Shown here piece after piece: positions 7,075-14,392 of a DNA stretch of 16,097 nucleotides. Position numbers and translations under genes: made by a program. This DNA comes from Pseudomonadota bacterium (GTDB lineage Bacteria; Pseudomonadota; Alphaproteobacteria; Rhizobiales; Xanthobacteraceae). Position 1 is the first letter of the stretch; every line of letters starts with the position of its first letter. The stretch covers positions 1-16,097 of the forward strand of contig JAEYTQ010000697.1 of the NCBI GenBank assembly GCA_023433965.1, read 5' to 3'. Below the pieces are notes generated by a model. That model ran no database searches. It worked only from the letters and a program-made list of their open reading frames with translations, and was not told where the DNA came from.

Positions 7075-7491
7075 TCAGCTCCTTAGGAGGTCGATGGTCA
7101 TGCCGAGCATCGACCTCACCTGTTTCACGACCTGGAGATTGGCTTCATAGGACCGGTTGACCTCCCGCATGTCGGCCATCTCGATCATCATGTTGACGTT
7201 CGGCAGCTTGACGTAGCCGGCCTTGTCGGCCGCGGGATGCCCCGGATCGTACTCGACGCGGTAGGGCGTGGTGTCGACCCCGATCTCCTTGACCTTCGCC
7301 AGCTGCGCGCCCGAGGCGCGGTCCATCGCGGCATCGAAGGTGATGGTCTTGCGCTGATACGGATCGGCGCCGGCGGTGCGCCCTGAAGACGTCGCATTCG
7401 CGAGATTCTCCGAGACGATGCGCATGCGTGTCGACTGCGCTTCGAGCCCGGAGCTCGCGACGGTCAGGGAGGCGCTCAGTGAGTCCAGCAT
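7075..7491 (-). CDS. flgC: FlgC, proximal rod protein
   Basis: Proximal rod subunit. The 138-residue protein has the family N-terminal pattern ([20 protein letters not shown]), the [11 protein letters not shown] segment and the C-terminal [20 protein letters not shown] helix. Length is typical (about 134-140). It sits 11 bp after flgB and 2 bp before fliE, the order seen in most flagellar clusters. Confidence 0.98.
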   Translation of the reverse strand: MLDSLSASLTVASSGLEAQSTRMRIVSENLANATSSGRTAGADPYQRKTITFDAAMDRASGAQLAKVKEIGVDTTPYRVEYDPGHPAADKAGYVKLPNVNMMIEMADMREVNRSYEANLQVVKQVRSMLGMTIDLLRS

Positions 7492-7502
7492 GTCAATTCA
7501 CC

Positions 7503-7904
7503 TCAGCCCTTTGCGCTCGACAACACCATGCGGTGAAACGACCGCACGATCGCCGCGTTCATCGAATAGTCGCGATTGACGTCGCTGCCCTTGATCATTT
7601 CCTGCTCGAGGCTGACGGAGTTGCCGGAGTGAACCACTTCCCAGCTGTCCTTCTTCGCCGTCGCCCGCGTGTCGGTCTCGGCTGCGGCCAGCTGTATGTG
7701 GGACGGCGACGTCGTCGCGAGCCTGACCGGCACGCCGTCGAGCACCTTGTCGAAGGGCTCGACGTCGCGCGCCCGAAAGCCCGGCGTGTTGGCGTTCGCC
7801 ACGTTGGTGGCAATGGTCGACTGGCGTAGTTCGAGGTACCGCGCCTGCGACGATGCGAGTTCGAAGAGATAAAGCGGTCCCACGACAGCCCCGTTCCGGT
7901 CCAT
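7503..7904 (-). CDS. flgB: FlgB, proximal rod protein
   Basis: Proximal rod subunit. The 133-residue protein has the FlgB signature ATNVANANTPGFRARDVEPF and the C-terminal region EQEMIKGSDVNRDYSMNAAI followed by VRSFHRMVLSSAKG. The first seven residues (MDRNGAV) are atypical and the RBS for the ATG at 7902-7904 is weak. A GTG at codon 8, preceded by GGAACGGGG, could be the real start. It lies 64 bp after flhB with no clear promoter or terminator between. Confidence 0.95.
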   Translation of the reverse strand: MDRNGAVVGPLYLFELASSQARYLELRQSTIATNVANANTPGFRARDVEPFDKVLDGVPVRLATTSPSHIQLAAAETDTRATAKKDSWEVVHSGNSVSLEQEMIKGSDVNRDYSMNAAIVRSFHRMVLSSAKG

Positions 7905-7968
7905 TCGAGAGGAGCCTAGGGCGTTAAGCTTTCGTCAAGCTGTTGGGCCGGACGTCAGCATCGGAAAT

Positions 7969-9054
7969 CTACCGGGCCTTCTCGGTCCGCGGCGCCTGCT
8001 TCGACTGGAGGAAGTAGATGATCTCCGCGACGGGGCGGAAGAATTCCGCCGGAATCACCTGATCGACCTGGACCGCCTCATAGAGTGCGCGTGCCAGCGC
8101 CTTGTTCTCGATGACCGGGATCCGGTTCTGCTCGGCGACTTCGCGAATCTTCAGCGCGATCACGTCCATGCCCTTGGCCACCACCAGCGGCGCGGGGTTT
8201 TCCTCGCGATTGTAGCGCAGCGCGATCGCGAAGTGTGTCGGGTTCGCGATCACCAGCGTCGCGCGCGAAGCGGAGGCGATCATCCGCTGCCGCGAGCGGT
8301 CGCGGGCCAGCGAGCGCAGGCGCGCCTTGATCAGCGGATCGCCCTCGGCCTGCTTATGCTCGTCCTTGATCTCCTGCTTGGTCATGCGCAGTTGACGCCG
8401 CCAGTGAAAGCGCGCCCAGGCGAGATCGATCGCGACCAGCACGATGGTCGCGATGCAGATCGCCGAGACGATTCGCATCGCGATGTTGAGGATCATCTCC
8501 GGCAGCGCGACGGGGTCGGTGTACATCGCCTCGAAAGCCCTCGCTTCGGACGAACGCAGCACGAAGACGACAACGGCGGTTACCGCCGTGAGCTTGAACA
8601 GCGACTTGGCGAATTCGACCAGCCCTTGCGTTCCGAACAACCGGCTCCAGCCGCTGATCGGAGAGATTCGTGACAAGTCCGGCTTGATGCGCTCGAGCAC
8701 GAGGCGCGGCGCGTTCTGCAGAAGCGAGGCGGCGAGCCCGAACACCACCAGGATGACGAGCAGGGGGACCAGGAACCGCAACGACTGCAGCCCGATCACG
8801 ATGAGCAGGTTCTGCGCGTCCGCGCCGGTCGAGAGCTGGAAGCCGCCTGGATCATCGAGCAGGCTCTTCAGCGTCGGCGTCAATTGCTGCACGCCCGGAC
8901 CGATCAGGAACGCCTGGATCACCATCAGCGCGGCCATCGAGGCGAAAATCGCGGCTTCCCGAGAGACCGGAATCTTGCCCTGTTCGAGGGCGTCACGGAC
9001 TTTCTTCTCGGTCGGCTCTTCTGTCTTGCTCTCCTGATCGGATGTTTCTGCCAT
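7969..9054 (-). CDS. flhB: FlhB, export gate and substrate-specificity switch
   Basis: Inner-membrane export component whose cytoplasmic domain self-cleaves to switch from rod/hook to filament substrates. The 361-residue protein has a charged N-terminus (KTEEPTEKKVRDALEQGKIP), four hydrophobic segments at about 35-52, 85-112, 150-167 and 190-213, and the cytoplasmic domain with the autocleavage motif NPTH at residues 271-274 in VIANPTHFAIALRY. Length is slightly under the enterobacterial protein because of a short tail. It lies 13 bp after fliG. Confidence 0.98.
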   Translation of the reverse strand: MAETSDQESKTEEPTEKKVRDALEQGKIPVSREAAIFASMAALMVIQAFLIGPGVQQLTPTLKSLLDDPGGFQLSTGADAQNLLIVIGLQSLRFLVPLLVILVVFGLAASLLQNAPRLVLERIKPDLSRISPISGWSRLFGTQGLVEFAKSLFKLTAVTAVVVFVLRSSEARAFEAMYTDPVALPEMILNIAMRIVSAICIATIVLVAIDLAWARFHWRRQLRMTKQEIKDEHKQAEGDPLIKARLRSLARDRSRQRMIASASRATLVIANPTHFAIALRYNREENPAPLVVAKGMDVIALKIREVAEQNRIPVIENKALARALYEAVQVDQVIPAEFFRPVAEIIYFLQSKQAPRTEKAR

Positions 9055-9067
9055 GCCCGTTCAGCGG

Positions 9068-10108
9068 TCAGCGGAAGACCAGCTCATCCTCCTGCTCGGG
9101 GTTGAGCTCGATTTCGCCCTTCTCCGCCAGTTCGAGCGCAAGGTCGGTGATCACCCGCCGCGCCTCCAGCACGTCGCGCTGGTTGGACGGCTCACCGATC
9201 GCGAGCTCATGCTCGACGACACGGCGGACGCGCGAGGCTACCGATGACAGGATCAGCTCGCGGAAATGCTTGTCGGTGCCCTTCAGCGCGACGACGATGC
9301 GATCGGTCGGAACCTGGTCGAAGATCATAGTCCGCGCCTTCGGCGTCAAATTGACCACGTCGTCGAAAGTGAACAGCAGCTCCTTGAGCACCTCAGCCGA
9401 TTTCGGCCGCTTCTCCGACAGGCTCTTCAGCATGTCCTCGATATGGCCACGCTCCATCTTGTTGATGATGTCGGCGACGCGGGCGTAGGTGTCGGCCCCC
9501 AGGTTGCGGGCGAAATTCAGCGTCAGGTCCTCGTGCAGCGTCTTCTCGATGATGCGCATGGCATCGTCGACGATCGGCTTGAGGCTCAGAACGCGCCGCA
9601 TCAATTCGTTGCGCAGGCTCGAGGGAAGCTGGCTCATCACCTTGGCAGCGCAGGCCGGCTTGACCTTGGACAGGATCAGCGCCGCGGTCTGCGGATGCTC
9701 CTTGGACAGGTAGCTCGCCAGCGAGTTCTCGGAGACCGACGAGACGCGGTCCCACACCGACCGGCTCGAATTGCCGAGCAGATCCGACATGATCTGCGAG
9801 ACCTGATCGGCCGGCAGCACGTCGCCGAGCACGGCTTCGAGACCCCCGAGCGTGCCGAGGATGTTCGCCCCCATCGAGAACTGCTGGGCGAACTCCTCGA
9901 CGATCCCCTCGAGCTCCTGCGCGGTGATCGGCCGCAGTTCGGCCGCCGCCTTGGTCACGATGCGGATCTCCTGCGGCTCGAACTGCTGCAGCACGCTCGC
10001 CGCCGCCTGCCGGCCCATCGCCAGCAGGAGCGCGGCGACCTTTTCCGTGCCGCCCAGCGTGGTAACGCCTCGCTGCTTGACGGGAGCGATGCCGACCGGT
10101 GCCGCCAT
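9068..10108 (-). CDS. fliG: FliG, rotor/switch protein
   Basis: Rotor subunit that binds the MS ring (FliF) by its N-terminal domain, contacts FliM and meets the stator with its C-terminal helix. The 346-residue protein shows the ARM-linker motif KEHPQTAALILSKVKP, the FliM-binding middle region, and the C-terminal torque domain (VALKGTDKHFRELILSSVAS onward). By ungapped alignment from memory to E. coli FliG, the Lys of ALK and the Arg of SR are kept, while the usual DD pair reads HE. Two nt separate it from the fliN stop. Length is normal for alphaproteobacteria. Confidence 0.97.
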   Translation of the reverse strand: MAAPVGIAPVKQRGVTTLGGTEKVAALLLAMGRQAAASVLQQFEPQEIRIVTKAAAELRPITAQELEGIVEEFAQQFSMGANILGTLGGLEAVLGDVLPADQVSQIMSDLLGNSSRSVWDRVSSVSENSLASYLSKEHPQTAALILSKVKPACAAKVMSQLPSSLRNELMRRVLSLKPIVDDAMRIIEKTLHEDLTLNFARNLGADTYARVADIINKMERGHIEDMLKSLSEKRPKSAEVLKELLFTFDDVVNLTPKARTMIFDQVPTDRIVVALKGTDKHFRELILSSVASRVRRVVEHELAIGEPSNQRDVLEARRVITDLALELAEKGEIELNPEQEDELVFR

Positions 10109-10110
10109 GG

Positions 10111-10485
10111 TCAGCTATCACCCTGCCCCAGCGGCCCGACGATCTCGGTGAGCGAGACGCCGAAGCGTGAATTGTCCTCTTCGACCACGACCACCTCGCC
10201 GCGAGCGACAATCCGGCCGTTGACCACGACGTCGACCGGCTCGCCGACTCTGTGGTCGAGCGGAACCACCGCGCCGCGTCCGAGCTTCATCAGGTTCGCC
10301 ACCGGAATGGTCGCCGAGCCGAGCACGACCTGCATGGTGACAGGAATACGCAGGATGGCGTCGACGTTGGCGAACTTGCCGGTCTCCTCGGCCGTGCGCT
10401 GGGCGATCTCCGCCAGCCGCTCCAGCGGAGACGTCTCGGCCTCGGCCGATGCGGATGCAGACTCATAGTCGAAGGATTGCGCCAT
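10111..10485 (-). CDS. fliN: FliN, flagellar switch/C-ring protein
   Basis: Lower C-ring protein with a SpoA domain. Starting at the ATG at 10483-10485 gives 124 residues (MAQSFDYES...). This start is chosen because GAGG lies about 9 nt upstream; a longer reading from 10527 adds 14 basic residues unlike FliN. The SpoA domain spans about residues 40-115, with IPVTMQVVLGSATIPVANLM, GEPVDVVVNGRIVARGEVVV and the terminal NSRFGVSLTEIV. Length is close to enterobacterial FliN (137). It sits between the DUF6468-like gene (76 bp away) and fliG (2 bp). Confidence 0.95.
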   Translation of the reverse strand: MAQSFDYESASASAEAETSPLERLAEIAQRTAEETGKFANVDAILRIPVTMQVVLGSATIPVANLMKLGRGAVVPLDHRVGEPVDVVVNGRIVARGEVVVVEEDNSRFGVSLTEIVGPLGQGDS

Positions 10486-10561
10486 CTGGTATCGCCTCTT
10501 GGTAGTTCCGCTCCCGGAGCGCCGCATCGTCCCGATCGTATTCGTTCCGCCGGCTTCGGCT

Positions 10562-10876
10562 TCAATGCTTGTTCAGCTCGGTGCCGCCCGCGCCCGGCGC
10601 AGGCGCGAGCCCGCTCCGCGCATCGAGCGCCGCGATCGCCTCGTGGGCCTGATCGATCTTCGTGCCCAGCAGATTGGCGAGCCGTCCGAGGTTTGCAGTG
10701 GAATCATGCGCCGCGGTGATGACCGTGTCGAACGCCCCCGCCGTCTCGTGCACGATGGTCGAGAACTCGCCCTGATAGCTGCGCAGCCGCGCCAGCTCGC
10801 GGTGCATCCTGGTCACCCGCATGCTGGTGAAGGCGAGCGCGACCAGCAGCACGGCATCAACGAGATAGGATATCAT
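10562..10876 (-). CDS. DUF6468-like small membrane protein in the switch operon
   Basis: A 104-residue protein of no established function. It has one N-terminal membrane segment (about residues 3-18, SYLVDAVLLVALAFTS), a basic flank (RVTRMHRELARLR) and a long helical, probably coiled-coil body to about residue 85, then a short Pro/Gly/Ala tail. The pattern resembles the DUF6468 family found in alphaproteobacterial flagellar loci. Its ATG lies inside the 3' end of fliM with a 20-bp overlap, so translation is probably coupled to fliM, and fliN follows. Position suggests a basal-body, C-ring or stator accessory. The family name is from memory. Confidence 0.75.
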   Translation of the reverse strand: MISYLVDAVLLVALAFTSMRVTRMHRELARLRSYQGEFSTIVHETAGAFDTVITAAHDSTANLGRLANLLGTKIDQAHEAIAALDARSGLAPAPGAGGTELNKH

Positions 10877-11798
10877 CGACGAACTCCCGCTTCTGATCGA
10901 CGGGATCTGCCACCTGCATGGCGTAATAGCCGTCGAGCTGGCCGATCTGGCACCAGAACAACACCTGATTGTTGCTTTCGAGACGGGCCAGCGTGCGCGG
11001 CGTGGCCTCGAGCTCGAGCACCTGCCCGACCTCGAACTTCACGACGTCGCCGAGCGTGACCATCTTCTCGTCGAGCACCGCGCTGAGCGTCACCTCGGTG
11101 CGGTGGACCTCGCTCTCCATCTGCTCACGCCAGCGCGGGTCGGCCGCGCGACCGTCGCTGACCACGACGTGAGCGAGCTTCTGGCGCAGCGGATTGAGCG
11201 CGGAGTGCGGAATGATCAGGAACATCTGGCCGCCGCGGTAGAGCGCCTGCAGCATGATGTTCGCGCAGATCGACATGTTGCCGCTCCGGCCTATCGCCAG
11301 CGAGGCCATCGCCGTCTCGACCCGCTCGACGCGAAAGGTGACGTTCGACGTGCCGGCGAAGGCGGATTGCAGCGCCTTGGCGAAGCGTTCGAACAGCGCC
11401 TGCACCAGGCGGAGCTCGATATTCGAGAACGAGCGCTCGACGTCGAGCGGCGGCTCGGCGCCGTCGGACCCGAACATCGCCTCGACCATCGTGAACACGA
11501 AGTCGCGGTCGAGCATGATGATGATGCGCGAGTCCCACTGCTCGGCATAGAGCACCGCCGCGACCGCGTTGGCCTCGTAGTCCTTGATGATATCGCCGAC
11601 GCGGTCGTTGGTGATGCCGTTGACCGAAAAATAGCAGGGTGTTCCAGCCATCGGCTGCAGGCTGTCGGTGCAGGATGCCGCCATGCGATCAAAGATCACA
11701 TTGAGCATCGGCATACGATCGATCGATATGCCGGCGGCGTCCAGCAGGTAGTTCGGCAGCTGCTTGCGCTGATCGACTTCGGCGTCTTCCATCATCAT
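10857..11798 (-). CDS. fliM: FliM, flagellar switch protein (divergent)
   Basis: Middle C-ring protein linking FliG to FliN. The 313-residue protein has a FliM middle domain (about 30-230) with MLDRDFVFTMVEAMFGSDG, where GSDG at residues 110-113 replaces the usual GGxG FliG-contact motif. A C-terminal SpoA domain follows (about 238-310: LSAVLDEKMVTLGDVVKFEV, GQVLELEATP, VLFWCQIGQLDGYYAMQVAD). The canonical N-terminal CheY-binding peptide (EIDALL type) is absent. The ATG overlaps the motA stop (ATGA, 11795-11798). Length is normal. Confidence 0.94.
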   Translation of the reverse strand: MMMEDAEVDQRKQLPNYLLDAAGISIDRMPMLNVIFDRMAASCTDSLQPMAGTPCYFSVNGITNDRVGDIIKDYEANAVAAVLYAEQWDSRIIIMLDRDFVFTMVEAMFGSDGAEPPLDVERSFSNIELRLVQALFERFAKALQSAFAGTSNVTFRVERVETAMASLAIGRSGNMSICANIMLQALYRGGQMFLIIPHSALNPLRQKLAHVVVSDGRAADPRWREQMESEVHRTEVTLSAVLDEKMVTLGDVVKFEVGQVLELEATPRTLARLESNNQVLFWCQIGQLDGYYAMQVADPVDQKREFVDDILSR

Positions 11799-12691
11799 GC
11801 GCGTGCGGCCTTGGGTTCGGCATCGACCGCGACGGGCTTCGGACCTGCGATCGTCTCGTTCTCGACGACGTCGATCGAGGGACGCTCGCTGCTCGCGATC
11901 ATCTTGCGGCCGTGCTCGACCGCGATCTGCGGCATGGCGCCGTTCATGAATGCCAGCAGCGTCTGTTTAACAATGATGTAGGGCCGGCACTTCTTCTCGC
12001 GCGTCATCTTGATCTTGATCGCGAAGGGCGAAAGCACGCCATAGGACAGGAAGATGCCGGCGAAGGTGCCGACCAGGGCGGCGCCGATGAAGCCGCCCAG
12101 CAGCTTCGGCGACTGATCGAGCGCACCCATCGCCTTGATGACGCCGAGCACCGCAGCGACGATCCCGAGCGCCGGCAGCGCCTCGGACACCGTCACCAGC
12201 GCATGATAAGGCGCCAGCTTGCCTTTCACGATGGTATGGATCTCCTCGTCCATCAGCGCCTCGATCTCGTGGGTGCGCGCGTTGCCCATGATGATGAGGC
12301 GGACATAGTCGCAGATGAACTGGAGCAGCGAGGGATCTCCGAGCACGCTGGGGAACGCCTTGAAGATTTCGGAGGAGGCGGGATCGTCGATATGCGCCTC
12401 GACTTCGTTGCGCCCCTTGCCGCGCAGCTCGCGCATCAGAGCGTGGAGCGCGCCGAGCAGGTCAAGATAGTAGCGCTGGCCGGGCACCGCGCCGGTGATG
12501 GCCTGCATGCAAGCGACGCCCGTGTCCACCACCGTCTTCCATGGATTGGCCACGATGAAGGTGCCGGCCGCGGTTCCCATGATGATCACGAACTCCCACG
12601 GCTGCATGAGCACGCCGAGGTGGCCGCCCATGGCGGCAAATCCGCCGAGCAGCGCCGCTACCGTGATGAAAACCCCCACGAAACTGCCCAA
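11795..12691 (-). CDS. motA: MotA, stator channel subunit
   Basis: Proton-channel stator subunit that generates torque against FliG. A TTG at 12689-12691 with GGAG 7 nt upstream gives 298 residues beginning GSFVGVFITVAALLGGFAAM, aligned with the normal MotA start. A longer reading from ATG 12808 adds 39 residues with no MotA likeness. Membrane segments are near residues 2-20, 30-48, 165-190 and 200-220. The conserved Pro residues are in SEALPALGIVAAVLGVIKAM and YGVLSPFA; the charged cytoplasmic loop has RLIIMGNARTHEIEALMDEE. It is the first gene of the long minus-strand run. Its partner motB is not in the window. Confidence 0.95.
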   Translation of the reverse strand: MGSFVGVFITVAALLGGFAAMGGHLGVLMQPWEFVIIMGTAAGTFIVANPWKTVVDTGVACMQAITGAVPGQRYYLDLLGALHALMRELRGKGRNEVEAHIDDPASSEIFKAFPSVLGDPSLLQFICDYVRLIIMGNARTHEIEALMDEEIHTIVKGKLAPYHALVTVSEALPALGIVAAVLGVIKAMGALDQSPKLLGGFIGAALVGTFAGIFLSYGVLSPFAIKIKMTREKKCRPYIIVKQTLLAFMNGAMPQIAVEHGRKMIASSERPSIDVVENETIAGPKPVAVDAEPKAARA

Positions 12692-12831
12692 CGCGCCGCT
12701 CCATCGCCGATCCCACCGGAAATATCTAGTCGGCGAGCCTTGCGCGAAGCTGGCTTCGGGCTCGTCAGCCCCGCGCAAGCATCTGGCGGCAGCTTGAGGC
12801 GCCGCCACAGCAGCGGCCAGAGGGACGTGCC
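12692..12831. promoter_or_regulatory. Divergent control region between motA and the DUF1217-flgF-fliI operon
   Basis: With motA starting at 12691, 140 bp separate the two divergent operons. The region holds a perfect 8-bp inverted repeat, CTTGCGCG (12739-12746) and CGCGCAAG (12772-12779), with centres 33 bp apart (about three helical turns), as expected of a dimeric or looping operator. An AT-rich patch (AATATCTAG, 12721-12729) could contribute a -10 for motA (GATATT on the minus strand, 12722-12727 region), but no good -35 matches. The Shine-Dalgarno for the plus-strand operon (AGAGGGA) lies just before 12832. Confidence 0.45.
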
Positions 12832-13617
12832 ATGCTATCCACCATCGCGGACTACACCAGGCTGACCAAGGACATGGGCAAGTCGCTGACGCAGGTCGCG
12901 AAGCAGCCGGATGTCAGCCGCGAGACCGATTATTTCCTCAGCCATATCGGCAAGGTGAAGACGATCGACGATTTCCTGAAGGACTATCGTCTCTATTCCT
13001 ACGCGATGAAGGCCTATGGCCTCAGCGACATGACCTATGCCAAGGCGTTCATGCGCAAGGTGCTGACGGAAGGAGTGGCGAGCAAGGACTCCTTCGCCAA
13101 CAAGCTGATCGACACCCGCTACCGGCAATTCGCCGCCGCCTTCGATTTCGCCGCGCTCGGCGACAAGGCGACCCAGGCCACCGCGGCCACGACCGGCACC
13201 GCGACCCAATACGTCACGCAGACGATGGAGGAGAAGGCGGGCGACCAGAACGAGGGCCTGCGATTGGCCCTGTATTTCACCCGCAAGGCCTCCACGATCA
13301 CGACCGCCTACCAGATCCTCGCAGACAAGGCGCTGACACAGGTGGTGCAGACAGCGCTTGGATTGCCGGCGACGATCAGCTCGGCCGACATCGACGCCCA
13401 GGCCAAGATGATCGCCAGCAAGATCAAGCTCTCCGACTTCCAGGATCCGGCCAAGGTCACCAAGTTCGTGCAGCGCTTCGCGGCGATGTGGGATGCGACG
13501 AAGGCCCAGAGCGACGCCTCGACCAACTCCGCCCTGGTCCTGATCGCCGGCGCGACGTCGAGCAGCATGGATACCAACCTGCTCACGACGCTTCAGAACA
13601 TCAAGTTCAACAGGTAG
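12832..13617 (+). CDS. DUF1217 flagellar-locus protein of unknown role
   Basis: A 261-residue protein with no signal peptide, no membrane segment and no cysteine. It matches, by recall, the DUF1217 family commonly found next to flgF in alphaproteobacterial flagellar loci. Two stretches look like related helical units, one at about 42-108 (KVKTIDDFLKDYRLYSYAMK to FAAAFDF) and one at about 164-222 (AYQILADKALTQVVQTALGL to FAAMWD). Between and after them are Thr/Ser/Ala-rich linkers. The ATG has AGAGGGA upstream. It is first in the plus-strand operon, 3 bp before flgF, so a role in rod or export is plausible but unproven. Confidence 0.85.
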   Translation: MLSTIADYTRLTKDMGKSLTQVAKQPDVSRETDYFLSHIGKVKTIDDFLKDYRLYSYAMKAYGLSDMTYAKAFMRKVLTEGVASKDSFANKLIDTRYRQFAAAFDFAALGDKATQATAATTGTATQYVTQTMEEKAGDQNEGLRLALYFTRKASTITTAYQILADKALTQVVQTALGLPATISSADIDAQAKMIASKIKLSDFQDPAKVTKFVQRFAAMWDATKAQSDASTNSALVLIAGATSSSMDTNLLTTLQNIKFNR

Positions 13618-13620
13618 GTC

Positions 13621-14349
13621 ATGCAATCGGCTCTCTATGTCGGCTTGTCGGCGCAGGTCGCGCTCGAGAAGCGCCTCCAGACGATCGCCAACAACGTCGC
13701 CAACGTCAACACGGCGGCGTTCCGCACCGATGTGGTGAAGTTCGAGACCGTGCTGTCCAAGGCGGGGCCGACTCCGGTCTCGTTCTCCTCGCCCGGCGAC
13801 AACATCATCTCGCGCGAGATGGGCAACATCACCGAGACCGGCAACCCGCTCGACGTCGCGGTGGTCGGACAAGGCTGGATCGCCTTCGCCGGTCCGAACG
13901 GCACGGTCTATACGCGCGACGGCCGGCTCCAGATCGCCCCCAACGGCGATCTCCAGACCGTGAGCGGCTTTCCCGTCGTCGATTCCGGCGGCGCGCAGAT
14001 CACGCTCGACCCGAACGGCGGACCGATCTCGGTCGCGCGCAGCGGCGCGATCATCCAGGACAACAACGAGATCGGCACCATCGGCCTGTTCAACATTCCG
14101 GCCGACGCCAATCTCGAACGCTACGGCAATTCCGGCGTGACACCCGACCGGCCCGCGACCGCCATCGCCGACTTCTCGCGGGACGGCTTCAAGCAAGGCT
14201 ATGTCGAGGGCTCCGGCGCCAATCCGATGCTCGAATTGACGCGGCTGATCTCGGCCTCGCGCGCGTTCGACGGCACCAACTCGATGATCGAGGGCACCGA
14301 GAGCTCGCTTCAGAACGCCATTCGGACGCTGGGCGAACCCGGCAAGTAG
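13621..14349 (+). CDS. flgF: FlgF, proximal rod protein
   Basis: Proximal rod subunit. The 242-residue protein begins QSALYVGLSAQVALEKRLQT and has the rod motif TIANNVANVNTAAFRTDVVK, the central segment NPLDVAVVGQGWIAFAGPNG with YTRDGRLQIAPNGDL, and the C-terminal helix NPMLELTRLISASRAFDGTN. It resembles FlgG but is shorter, has FlgF-type spacing and sits next to fliI, as in rhizobia. The ATG follows the DUF1217 stop by 3 nt, with AGGTAGG acting as RBS across the stop codon. Confidence 0.95.
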   Translation: MQSALYVGLSAQVALEKRLQTIANNVANVNTAAFRTDVVKFETVLSKAGPTPVSFSSPGDNIISREMGNITETGNPLDVAVVGQGWIAFAGPNGTVYTRDGRLQIAPNGDLQTVSGFPVVDSGGAQITLDPNGGPISVARSGAIIQDNNEIGTIGLFNIPADANLERYGNSGVTPDRPATAIADFSRDGFKQGYVEGSGANPMLELTRLISASRAFDGTNSMIEGTESSLQNAIRTLGEPGK

Positions 14350-14392
14350 ACCGCGCCCCCGCGCGCATCGAATTTGAGGTTGGACGATTTCC

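Noticed and set aside
7905..7968. AAGCTT-based hairpin between flhB and flgB as a terminator
   Set aside because: Only about 5 pairs and no U-tract; not enough to claim termination.
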